Under the pieces are notes generated by a model. That model was not told the origin of the DNA. It was given only the letters and a program-made list of their open reading frames with translations, and did not search any database. A stretch of DNA of 64,000 bases from Bacillus amyloliquefaciens DSM 7 = ATCC 23350. GTDB lineage: Bacteria > Bacillota > Bacilli > Bacillales > Bacillaceae. Where the stretch lies: assembly GCF_000196735.1 (NCBI RefSeq), contig NC_014551.1:2537001-2601000 (forward strand), written 5' to 3'. The first letter of the stretch is position 1, and the number at the start of each line of letters is the position of its first letter. Below, in pieces: positions 36,411-44,051 of the stretch. The translations under genes and the position numbers were made by a program.

Positions 36411-36439
36411 TAGACGCACTTCTCTTCATGAACGTTTCG
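36411..36439 (-). promoter_or_regulatory. ECF-sigma promoter of yrhH
   Basis: Minus-strand CGAAAC (-35) and CGTCTA (-10) are separated by 17 bases. This fits the GAAAC-N16/17-CGTC pattern of SigX/SigM/SigW promoters. Confidence 0.7.
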
Positions 36440-36470
36440 ATTTATTTGAAATTTATATTTGTTTTCATAA

Positions 36471-36500
36471 AAAAAAGACGGAAAACGTAGGTTTTCCGCC
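36471..36500 (-). terminator. Terminator of the 51-codon gene
   Basis: On the minus strand GGCGGAAAAC and GTTTTCCGTC flank CTAC and are followed by T8. Confidence 0.85.
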
Positions 36501-36504
36501 TGCT

Positions 36505-36660
36505 CTAGTACCAATAATACGGTGCTATATATCTTGTCTGCCGGGAAAGCGCCGCCATTCTCTGCCGGCGATACGGGTTGCCGTAGCCGTGTTTAAATGA
36601 ATGGGGCATTGACGCATACCCGTGTCCGATGGATGGAATTCTGTTCTGACCGCCTTGCAT
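36505..36660 (-). CDS. Small basic aromatic protein, 51 residues
   Basis: The ORF starts MQGGQNRIPSIGHGYASMPH and ends SRQTRYIAPYYWY. It has a GGGTGAT ribosome site and a strong terminator directly after its stop, so it is very likely expressed. Richness in G, R, Y and H with no hydrophobic segment is reminiscent of small spore-associated proteins, but I recognise no family. It lies in a cluster of small genes between yrhH and yrhG. Confidence 0.6.
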   Translation of the reverse strand: MQGGQNRIPSIGHGYASMPHSFKHGYGNPYRRQRMAALSRQTRYIAPYYWY

Positions 36661-36736
36661 GCTATCACCCGCTTACCAATTTTTCTTTCTTTACCATGGT
36701 ATGCAGGCCGTCTGCGACGTGACAGCAACATCCTCG

Positions 36737-36790
36737 CTAAACCTGGTCCTTCTCCATTGTGTAATGATTCAGCAGTTCAATTCTGAACAT
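36737..36790 (-). CDS. Candidate 17-residue peptide ORF
   Basis: An excellent ribosome site (AAGGAGGAG) lies 7 bases before an ATG that opens MFRIELLNHYTMEKDQV and then TAG. An overlapping longer basic ORF starts at 36731 (MLLSRRRRPAYHGKERKIGK). One of these may be translated, or the short ORF is a leader for the 51-residue gene. Evidence is the ribosome site only. Confidence 0.35.
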   Translation of the reverse strand: MFRIELLNHYTMEKDQV

Positions 36791-36833
36791 GATGATCTCC
36801 TCCTTCTCCTCCGTTTTGGCCCTTCGTGTCCGT

Positions 36834-36974
36834 TCAGTTCATATAAAAGTGTTTCAACTGGCGTTCTTTCGCTTCATTATAAAACTCTTCGACCTGCTGT
36901 TCTCGTTCATACTCTTCCGCACTTTTAAAACGCTTTGAAATGGTCAGTGTTAAAAAGAAAAGATTAATGGTCAT
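36834..36974 (-). CDS. yrzI: YrzI family small protein
   Basis: The 46-residue protein reads MTINLFFLTLTISKRFKSAE and continues YEREQQVEEFYNEAKERQL, the pattern of the Bac_small_YrzI family (short hydrophobic N-terminus, then charged helix). The ribosome site GGGGGTGAG precedes the ATG. The family is found near yrhH/yrhG in the B. subtilis group and has been considered sporulation-related; the role is unknown. Confidence 0.85.
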   Translation of the reverse strand: MTINLFFLTLTISKRFKSAEEYEREQQVEEFYNEAKERQLKHFYMN

Positions 36975-37013
36975 TATCGCTCACCCCCTTTCAATATCCG
37001 CACAAGCGAAAAT

Positions 37014-37044
37014 AACCCGCAGCAAACTTCATATGCGCTGCGGG
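37014..37044 (-). terminator. Terminator of the small unit upstream of yrzI
   Basis: CCCGCAGC and GCTGCGGG pair around about 11 bases, then TTATTTT on the minus strand. Confidence 0.75.
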
Positions 37045-37120
37045 CAGACTAAATCCGCAGACAAAAGAAGACGGAGCTTCTTTCCCTGCGGGGAGCTGCG
37101 AATGTCCTGATACTCCGAAA

Positions 37121-37219
37121 TTAACGTGCTTGACGGGCAGAGGTTAAGGAAGGACACGAACTCTTCCACAGGCTGAATCGGTTCAATTGTAAATTTTGAT
37201 TGCCGTTTAACGTCGTCAT
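37121..37219 (-). CDS. Candidate 32-residue peptide
   Basis: AAAGGGAGG stands 8 bases before the ATG at 37219. The ORF begins MTTLNGNQNLQLNRFSLWKS and stops at 37121. It is the first ORF after a near-consensus promoter (37257-37285). A longer ORF in another frame (to 37029) starts inside the promoter and cannot be translated from its own first codon. The transcript could also be a regulatory RNA. Confidence 0.4.
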   Translation of the reverse strand: MTTLNGNQNLQLNRFSLWKSSCPSLTSARQAR

Positions 37220-37256
37220 GTGATTCAACCTCCCTTTGCTTTTTTCTTACTTTGTA

Positions 37257-37285
37257 AGTATATCCATCAGCTTCCATTTTGTAAA
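37257..37285 (-). promoter_or_regulatory. SigA-type promoter
   Basis: TTTACA (37285-37280) and TATACT (37262-37257) with a 17-base spacer, minus strand. It directs a short unit ending at the 37014-37044 terminator. Confidence 0.7.
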
Positions 37286-37363
37286 CATTTTTTTCAAGAT
37301 TTGGACGGAAAATGTGCTGGCATTCCGCTTCAATTGTCCGTGTTTTCCGGCATCTTTCTTACC

Positions 37364-38164
37364 TCAGGAAACTCTTTTCATCCCTTGCTTTTTCTGATCT
37401 TTTTTTGAATATGCAATAAAATAAATAAGGCCGACAAACACTGCCCCGCCGATTACATTCCCGATAAAGGCCGGAATGAGATTGCCAATCAGATCACCCC
37501 ACGAAAAAGAGCCTGCAAAAATCGCAGCCGGGATGATAAACATATTGGCTACAACGTGCTGAAAACCAATTGCGACAAACGCCATAATCGGAAACCATAT
37601 ACCCGCGATTTTTCCGGCTCCGTCTTCTGCGCCGAAAGAAAGCCAGACGGCCAAACAGACAAGCCAGTTACAGCCGATCGCCGAAACAATGACTTTTCCA
37701 AACGGCATATCCAATTTGCCTTGTGCGACCGCAATCGTTTTTTCCAAGTAAGGTCCTGTTTCGGTTAATCCGACAACATGTCCGAAAAAGTAAGCGACAA
37801 ACAGTGCGCCGACAAGATTCATCAACGTCACGATCACCCAATTTTTCACTAATGCACCGGCGGATATTCTTCTGGAAAACAGCGCCATGGATACCGACAT
37901 CATATTTCCCGTAATCAGCTCCGCGCCGGCAAGAACGACGAGCACCAATCCGATGGGAAACACGGACGCCCCGATTAAACTCGACAGGCTTCCCCATTCT
38001 TTCGGAAGGTCGCCGATGACACGGATATCAAGCAAATAACCGAGTGCGATAAACGCTCCTCCCAAAAATCCTAATACAATCAGTGCTGAAAGCGGTGACT
38101 GCACCTTTTTTACCCCTGATTCGACCGCAAGCTCCGCTATTTCGTCCGGTTTACGAAAAGCCAT
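37364..38164 (-). CDS. yrhG: Formate/nitrite transporter family channel YrhG
   Basis: The ATG at 38164 (GGAGGGG upstream) gives 266 residues with six membrane segments and FNT-family features (GAELITGNMMSV, NLVGALFVAYFFG, GFQHVVANMF, IGNVIGGAVFVG). It is a pentameric channel for formate or nitrite. It faces, on the other strand, the formate-dehydrogenase-like yrhED, which suggests formate supply. A long hairpin separates it from yrhF. Confidence 0.93.
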   Translation of the reverse strand: MAFRKPDEIAELAVESGVKKVQSPLSALIVLGFLGGAFIALGYLLDIRVIGDLPKEWGSLSSLIGASVFPIGLVLVVLAGAELITGNMMSVSMALFSRRISAGALVKNWVIVTLMNLVGALFVAYFFGHVVGLTETGPYLEKTIAVAQGKLDMPFGKVIVSAIGCNWLVCLAVWLSFGAEDGAGKIAGIWFPIMAFVAIGFQHVVANMFIIPAAIFAGSFSWGDLIGNLIPAFIGNVIGGAVFVGLIYFIAYSKKDQKKQGMKRVS

Positions 38165-38212
38165 AATAACCCCTCCATTTATCATTTCAGCCCGCAGTTT
38201 CCAAAGACGCCT

Positions 38213-38266
38213 AACAAAAAAGGCAGCATTCAAACAGCCCGTCTAAAACGGGTTTGAATGCTGCCT
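38213..38266 (-). terminator. Long hairpin between yrhF and yrhG
   Basis: AGGCAGCATTCAAAC (38221-38235) and GTTTGAATGCTGCCT (38252-38266) form a perfect 15-bp stem, extended inward by CCCGT/ACGGG. On the minus strand it is followed by T6. It is a terminator or attenuator before yrhG. Confidence 0.75.
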
Positions 38267-38428
38267 AACTTGTATGCATACCCATACAACAATATCAAGC
38301 AGAATGAAAATATTAGCTATAGAAAATGTACAGATCATGCACACATTCCATAAAAAAATCGTCCTTAAGCCACTGCTGGCAGTTCATATCATATCAAATG
38401 TGACAATTTCGTGTCAATTGAATTTTTT

Positions 38429-38797
38429 TCAGCTTTTGATTTCTTCACGGCGCTCTTCAATGGTTCGGTCAAAGACAAATACAGACACCGCAATATTCTC
38501 TTCGATCTTGATGTCTGAAAACAGATGCACGAGCTTTGCTCCGATGAGCTCTTCCATTCCGTCAGGCGTTTGTTTTGAATACAGTTCCTGAATTAAGCTG
38601 GTCCGCGCTGCATGAACCATTTCTCTTCCTTCAGGCGTGCGTGCGATAAACTGCTCACTTGCGCTTAGATTGCCGTAAAGCGTTGATACCGCCATGTTAT
38701 CCACAAAAACGGTGTGAATTCGTTCCGGCCCCTTTCCAAATAATTCTTTACGCAATTTCCGGATAATATCGTTAAATTCATGAATTTTTTTAGACAT
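38429..38797 (-). CDS. yrhF: DUF2294 protein YrhF
   Basis: The 122-residue soluble protein has the DUF2294 pattern (GKGPERIHTVFVDNMAVSTL, LTxxEQF-like ASEQFI, VHAARTSLIQEL, VFVFDRTIEER). Function unknown; homologs often accompany formate-type dehydrogenases. GAGGGGAC precedes the ATG. It is divergent from yrhE and upstream of yrhG. Confidence 0.88.
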   Translation of the reverse strand: MSKKIHEFNDIIRKLRKELFGKGPERIHTVFVDNMAVSTLYGNLSASEQFIARTPEGREMVHAARTSLIQELYSKQTPDGMEELIGAKLVHLFSDIKIEENIAVSVFVFDRTIEERREEIKS

Positions 38798-38881
38798 ATT
38801 GTCCCCTCCGATTTCAGCCTATGAAAGACATTCCCGGTTCCCCTTTGTGACATTTCACCTGGTTAAAGTTTTCCTTTCGTA

Positions 38882-39103
38882 TTGTATTATAATAAATATC
38901 ACCTTATAATAAAAGCAGTGAAGATGGATTTGTAATAGGAAACGTGTTACGAGTCTATCGTTTTATACAAATAGGATTGGTCTGTTAGTAAGACTTGCTA
39001 GTGAACTATTCCGCCATGCGTATTTATACCGTTCTCCGGACAGGAGGCCGGTATCTATGTGCATGGCTTTTTTTCGAGTTTAAAAGATGGAGGGGAATTG
39101 GAA
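38882..39103 (+). promoter_or_regulatory. Promoter and structured leader of yrhED
   Basis: TTGTAT (38882-38887) and TATAAT (38905-38910) with a 17-base spacer give a start near 38917 and a leader of about 187 bases. ATTTGTA (38928-38934) pairs with TACAAAT (38966-38972), and TTAGTA pairs with TTGCTAG nearby. GCCATGC (39013-39019) pairs with GCATGGC (39061-39067), with inner pairs ATACCG/CGGTAT and CTCC/GGAG, and is followed by T7. The last element looks like a terminator in front of the gene, as in riboswitches. I do not recognise a known class. Confidence 0.6.
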
Positions 39104-42046
39104 GTGACAGACGTTCAGTCTATCCGTGTCAAAATTGACGGCACGGAGTATGAAGCACCAGAGGGGTCAAAGATTTTAGATATTTTAAACCATAACGGAA
39201 TTGAGATTCCGCAAATATGCCATGTACCGGAAGTAGATCCGATTCAAACATGTGACACCTGTATTGTTGAAGTAAACGGGAAATTGCAGCGCTCTTGTTC
39301 CACGGCTGCAGAAAACGGGATGTCCATCTCGCTTACGTCGGGAAGGGTAAAAGAGGCTCAGACAGAGGCCATGGACCGCCTGCTCGAGAATCACCTGCTT
39401 TACTGTACGGTATGCGATAACAACAACGGCAACTGCACACTGCATAATACAGCGGAAATGATGGGAATTGAGCATCAGAAATATCCGTATACGCCGAAAG
39501 ATGATTCAAAGTGCGCGGTTGATATGTCTCACCCGTTTTACCGCTATGATCCGAACCAATGCATCGCCTGCGGTCAATGTGTGGAAGTGTGTCAAAACCT
39601 TCAGGTGAATGAGACCCTTTCAATTGATTGGGAGCGCGACCGCCCGCGGGTCATTTGGGATGAAGGCGTCGCCATTAATGAATCATCCTGCGTCAGCTGC
39701 GGCCAATGTGTCACTGTCTGCCCTTGTAACGCACTGATGGAAAAATCAATGCTCGGCCAAGCCGGATTTATGACAGGAATAAAAGAAGATGTCATGGAAC
39801 CGATGATTGATTTAGTGAAAAATGTTGAACCCGACTATACAAGCATCTTCGCCGTGTCAGAAGTGGAAGCGGCTATGCGCGATAAACGGACGAAAAAAAC
39901 AAAAACGGTCTGCACGTTCTGCGGCGTCGGATGCTCTTTTGAAGTATGGACAAAAGGCCGTGACATCCTTAAAATTCAGCCTGTTTCCGATGCTCCGGTT
40001 AACGCGATTTCCACTTGTGTGAAAGGGAAATTCGGCTGGGACTTCGTGAATTCGGAAGAACGGATTACAAAACCGCTTATCCGGAAAAACGGCGCATTTG
40101 TTGAATCGTCATGGGAAGAAGCTCTTGATCTTGTCGCTTCAAGACTCGGTTCGATCAAGGCCGAACACGGAAATGGTTCTGTCGGTTTTATTTCTTCTTC
40201 TAAAATTACGAATGAAGACAACTACGTTATTCAAAAATTAGCGCGTCAAGTATTTGAAACCAACAACGTGGATAACTGTTCACGCTACTGCCAGTCACCG
40301 GCAACGGACGGCTTATTCCGCACAGTCGGTATGGGCGGTGACGCCGGCACAATTAAAGATATCGCAAAAGCGGGCCTCGTGCTCATCGTCGGCGCCAATC
40401 CGGCAGAAGGACATCCGGTTCTGGCCACACGCGTGAAACGCGCCCATAAGCTTCACGGACAAAAATTAATTGTTGCCGATCTGCGCAGAAATGAAATGGC
40501 TGAACGGTCCGACCTCTTTATCAGCCCGAAACAAGGGACTGACCAAGTCTGGCTCATGGCAGTGACAAAATATATGATTGACCAAGGCTGGCACGATCAA
40601 GCGTTTATTGATGAGAATGTCAACTACTTTGAAGATTATAAAGAAACGCTGAAAAAGTATACATTAGAATATGCGGAGCGCATCACCGGACTTTCTCAGG
40701 ATACGATCATCCGCATTGCCGAAATGATTCGTGATGCAGACGGCACTTGTGTTCTTTGGGGCATGGGCGTTACCCAGAATACAGGCGGCTCTGATACATC
40801 AGCGGCGATTTCCAATCTGCTGCTTGCCACAGGAAACTACCGCCGTCCGGGCGCCGGAGCCTATCCGCTGCGGGGACATAACAACGTTCAAGGCGCTTGC
40901 GATATGGGAACTCTTCCAGGCTGGCTTCCGGGGTATCAGCATATTACCGATGATGAGGCACGCGCTAAATTCGAAAAAGCTTACGGTGTTGAAATTGACG
41001 GCAAGCCGGGTCTTGATAATATCGAAATGCTCCATGCGATTGAAGAAGGAAACATGAAAGCCATGTATCTTGTCGGTGAAGATATGGCGCTCGTCGATTC
41101 AAACGCCAACCATGTTCATGACATTTTATCCAGCCTTGATTTCTTTGTTGTGCAGGATATTTTCCTTTCAAGAACGGCGCAATACGCGGATGTCATCCTG
41201 CCTGCAGTTCCATCTCTTGAAAAAGACGGAACATTTACAAACACAGAGCGGCGTGTGCAAAGATTGTATCAGGCGCTTCCGACGCTTGGTGATGCTAAAC
41301 CGGACTGGTGGATTATTCAGGAAGTCGCCAATCGTTTAGGCGCTGATTGGAATTACACGCATCCAAGCGATATTTTCTCAGAAATGGCGAGCCTTTCTCC
41401 GCTGTTCGGAAAAGCAAGCTACGACGTTCTTAGCGGTTGGAACAGCTTCCTGTGGGGAAGCTTTACGGGAGAGAGCACTCCGCTTCTTTATGAAGACGGC
41501 TTTAACTTCCCGGACAAAAAAGCCCGTTTTGCGCTGAGCGATTGGGTGGAGCCTGCCGTATTCCCTGAAGAATATGACCTGCATATTAACAACGGACGGA
41601 TGCTTGAACATTTCCACGAAGGAAACATGACAAACAAATCGAAGGGCATTCAGTCTAAAGTGCCGGATGTATTTGTTGAAGTATCGCCGGAGCTCGCGGC
41701 TGAACGCGGAATTTGCGACGGAACAATGATCCGGCTCGTCTCTCCTTTTGGGGCGGTTAAATTGAATGCGCTTGTGACAGACCGTGTCCGCGCAAATGAG
41801 CTTTATCTGCCGATGAACTCTACAGATAAAGATTCTGCGATTAATTTCCTGACCGGGCCTGCGTATGATTCACGGACACATACACCTGCCTATAAACAGA
41901 CAAAAGTCCGCATGGAAGTGCTCGGCTCCTGTGATACACCGCCGCTTCCGAAAACGAATCCGCGGAACAAAAAACGTCATCCGCAAAACGGTGTGGAAGC
42001 TCAGCGAAAATGGAACCGTCCGGGCTATGTGCACCTAACTGATTAA
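39104..42046 (+). CDS. yrhE: Formate dehydrogenase-like molybdopterin oxidoreductase YrhE
   Basis: The GTG at 39104 (GGAGGGG upstream) gives 980 residues, the length of B. subtilis YrhE. In order: a [2Fe-2S] domain (CHVPEVDPIQTCDTCIVEV), a Cys-rich site (CTVCDNNNGNC), two [4Fe-4S] motifs (CIACGQCVEVC, CVSCGQCVTVC), a further [4Fe-4S] motif (CTFCGVGCSF), and the bis-MGD catalytic domain with DNCSRYCQSP and YPLRGHNNVQGACDMG. It is predicted to oxidise formate. Longer starts, such as the GTG at 39059, fall in the leader hairpin. It is followed at 17 bases by yrhD. Confidence 0.95.
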   Translation: MTDVQSIRVKIDGTEYEAPEGSKILDILNHNGIEIPQICHVPEVDPIQTCDTCIVEVNGKLQRSCSTAAENGMSISLTSGRVKEAQTEAMDRLLENHLLYCTVCDNNNGNCTLHNTAEMMGIEHQKYPYTPKDDSKCAVDMSHPFYRYDPNQCIACGQCVEVCQNLQVNETLSIDWERDRPRVIWDEGVAINESSCVSCGQCVTVCPCNALMEKSMLGQAGFMTGIKEDVMEPMIDLVKNVEPDYTSIFAVSEVEAAMRDKRTKKTKTVCTFCGVGCSFEVWTKGRDILKIQPVSDAPVNAISTCVKGKFGWDFVNSEERITKPLIRKNGAFVESSWEEALDLVASRLGSIKAEHGNGSVGFISSSKITNEDNYVIQKLARQVFETNNVDNCSRYCQSPATDGLFRTVGMGGDAGTIKDIAKAGLVLIVGANPAEGHPVLATRVKRAHKLHGQKLIVADLRRNEMAERSDLFISPKQGTDQVWLMAVTKYMIDQGWHDQAFIDENVNYFEDYKETLKKYTLEYAERITGLSQDTIIRIAEMIRDADGTCVLWGMGVTQNTGGSDTSAAISNLLLATGNYRRPGAGAYPLRGHNNVQGACDMGTLPGWLPGYQHITDDEARAKFEKAYGVEIDGKPGLDNIEMLHAIEEGNMKAMYLVGEDMALVDSNANHVHDILSSLDFFVVQDIFLSRTAQYADVILPAVPSLEKDGTFTNTERRVQRLYQALPTLGDAKPDWWIIQEVANRLGADWNYTHPSDIFSEMASLSPLFGKASYDVLSGWNSFLWGSFTGESTPLLYEDGFNFPDKKARFALSDWVEPAVFPEEYDLHINNGRMLEHFHEGNMTNKSKGIQSKVPDVFVEVSPELAAERGICDGTMIRLVSPFGAVKLNALVTDRVRANELYLPMNSTDKDSAINFLTGPAYDSRTHTPAYKQTKVRMEVLGSCDTPPLPKTNPRNKKRHPQNGVEAQRKWNRPGYVHLTD

Positions 42047-42063
42047 GGAAAGGAGGAAACATT

Positions 42064-42555
42064 ATGGCAAGCCCAATTACTGAAATTCAAAAAGAAACGA
42101 AAACAGAGGAACAGCTGAAAGCTGAAAAACTGGAAGAACTGAAGACGCTTCTCGCAGAAAATGAAGAAGCCGTCGCGAAAACGATGTCCATTATGGCAGA
42201 GCTGAATGGCTTGGGCATTTTTGATGCCGCCGGCTATATGCTCCAGGCAAAAGAGGAGATTGCCAAAATCGCACTCGGACAGATTTCCCGGGAACCTGTC
42301 ACCAATCTTCTGAATACGATGATGGCCGCGGGAGGCGCGCTGTCAAAAGCTGATCCCGAATTTATGGGCAGACTTTTAGAAAGCGCCATGGCCGGGACAG
42401 ATCAGGCGCAAAGATTTTTAAAGGAGGACAGGAAAGTCAGTATGTTTGAACTGATGAAAGCCGTCGGTGATCCTGATATTAACCGCGCGCTCGGCTTCGG
42501 GCTTCAGTTTTTAAAAGGAATGGGAAAAGAATTACGCGAAACCCCGTCTGAATAA
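42064..42555 (+). CDS. yrhD: DUF1641 protein YrhD
   Basis: The 163-residue helical protein has the DUF1641 region (LNGLGIFDAAGYMLQAKEEI, FELMKAVGDPDINRALGFGL). The family is a regular partner of FdhF-type formate dehydrogenases, and may assist assembly or electron transfer. AAAGGAGG precedes the ATG. A terminator follows. Confidence 0.9.
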   Translation: MASPITEIQKETKTEEQLKAEKLEELKTLLAENEEAVAKTMSIMAELNGLGIFDAAGYMLQAKEEIAKIALGQISREPVTNLLNTMMAAGGALSKADPEFMGRLLESAMAGTDQAQRFLKEDRKVSMFELMKAVGDPDINRALGFGLQFLKGMGKELRETPSE

Positions 42556-42561
42556 GAAATG

Positions 42562-42597
42562 AAAAAGCCATTGTCAAAAGACAATGGCTTTTTTTAT
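42562..42597. terminator. Bidirectional terminator yrhD/yrhC
   Basis: AAAAAGCCATTGTC and GACAATGGCTTTTT form a 14-bp stem around AAAA. Confidence 0.9.
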
Positions 42598-42824
42598 TCA
42601 TCGGCCTCTTCCAGCCTCTTTTTATAAATAAGTGAACGGTCAACGCAGAAATAAGCGCCCGCTAAAAATGCACAATCCGTTACAAACATCAGCATTTTCT
42701 GGCCCGCAGTCAGCCCTTGTCCGGGAAGAACCGCGCCGATATAAATGAAGGTGCTGACTGCAAGCAGAATAAATGCGTAATGCTTAAAATCTTCTATTAA
42801 TGATTTCAGTCTTTTCTTCTCCAT
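42594..42824 (-). CDS. yrhC: Small membrane protein YrhC
   Basis: The 76-residue protein has two hydrophobic segments (YAFILLAVSTFIYIGAVLPG, MLMFVTDCAFLAGAYFC) between charged ends. It is the last gene of the yrrT-mtnN-mccA-mccB-yrhC operon in B. subtilis, 83 bases after mccB here. Function unknown. Confidence 0.88.
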   Translation of the reverse strand: MEKKRLKSLIEDFKHYAFILLAVSTFIYIGAVLPGQGLTAGQKMLMFVTDCAFLAGAYFCVDRSLIYKKRLEEADE

Positions 42825-42907
42825 ATAAGGTCACCTGCCAGTTTTATAGTCTACCAACATTATAATACAAGCTGACAGCCGACAGAGAATGTAAATCTAT
42901 CCATTCT

Positions 42908-44050
42908 TTATAAAAGGGAATCAAGCGCCTGTTTCACATCCGCCGTTAAATCCTCAGTATCCTCAATACCGACTGAGATCCGTACGAGCCCGTCGGTAAT
43001 GCCAAGCGCAAGCCGTCGGTCGCGCGGGATCGAAGCGTGCGTCATTCTGGACGGCACGGAGATTAAGCTTTCAACCGCTCCTAAGCTTTCAGCGATTGTA
43101 AACAGGTTCAATTTTTCTAAAAATGCGTCGACGCGTTCACTGCTGCCGATATCAAAGGAAATCATTCCGCCGAAACCGGAGCTTTGCGCTTTTGTCAGCT
43201 CATGGCCCGGATGTTTCGCTGATCCCGGATAGTAGAGCGTCTGAACGGCATCATGCGCTTCAAGCAGCTCGGCGATTTTCCCGGCGCTGTGATTGATGGC
43301 ATCCATTCTGAGTCCCAGTGTTTTAATGCCTCTCATTAAAAGCCATGAATCCTGCGGTCCTAAAACGCCGCCCGTTGAGTTTTGCACGTAATGAAGCTTT
43401 TCACCGAGCTCTTTATCAGCCGTCACGACTAAGCCGCCGACGACATCGCTGTGGCCGCCGAGATATTTTGTCGCGCTGTGAAGCACGATGTCCGCGCCGA
43501 AGCTGAGCGGCTGCTGGAAATACGGCGTGTAAAACGTATTATCGACGATAAGCAATACGCCCGCTTCTTTTGCGATGTCAGACATCAGTTTGAGGTCAGT
43601 CACTTTCAATAGCGGGTTTGTCGGTGTTTCGATATAAATGGCTTTCGTATTCGGGCGAATGGCCTTTTTGACTTTTTCTTCACTGCTCGTATCAACAAAG
43701 TCCGCTTCAATACCGAAGCGGTTCAGCACACCTGTCATCACCCGGTAAGTGCCGCCGTATACATCATCCGTCAAAATAACATGATCGCCGCTGTCAAACA
43801 GCATCATGACGGCAGTAATCGCAGCCATGCCTGAGCCGAACGCATATCCCGCCGCGCCGCCTTCAAGCTCCGCAATTAAGCTTTCAAGCGCCGTCCGCGT
43901 CGGATTGGCCGTTCTTGAATATTCATAACCCGTGTGCTCGCCCGCTTTCGGCTGCCGGTACGTGCTTACTTGATAAATCGGTACGGAAACCGCTCCTGTT
44001 TTTTCATCTCCCGTAATTCCTCCGTGTACCATCAGCGTTTTTTTCTTCAT
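42908..44050 (-). CDS. mccB: Cystathionine gamma-lyase/homocysteine gamma-lyase
   Basis: The 380-residue PLP enzyme of the Cys/Met metabolism family has the lysine in LHSATKYLGGHSD (about 195), phosphate loop YAFGSGMAAI, and IYIETPTNPLLK. It splits cystathionine to cysteine, the second step of reverse transsulfuration. AAGGAGG precedes the ATG. It starts one base after the mccA stop. Confidence 0.95.
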   Translation of the reverse strand: MKKKTLMVHGGITGDEKTGAVSVPIYQVSTYRQPKAGEHTGYEYSRTANPTRTALESLIAELEGGAAGYAFGSGMAAITAVMMLFDSGDHVILTDDVYGGTYRVMTGVLNRFGIEADFVDTSSEEKVKKAIRPNTKAIYIETPTNPLLKVTDLKLMSDIAKEAGVLLIVDNTFYTPYFQQPLSFGADIVLHSATKYLGGHSDVVGGLVVTADKELGEKLHYVQNSTGGVLGPQDSWLLMRGIKTLGLRMDAINHSAGKIAELLEAHDAVQTLYYPGSAKHPGHELTKAQSSGFGGMISFDIGSSERVDAFLEKLNLFTIAESLGAVESLISVPSRMTHASIPRDRRLALGITDGLVRISVGIEDTEDLTADVKQALDSLL

Positions 44051-44051
44051 C

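Noticed and set aside
37029-37277. 82-residue minus-strand ORF
   Set aside because: Its start region coincides with the TTTACA/TATACT promoter; the first ribosome site downstream serves another frame.
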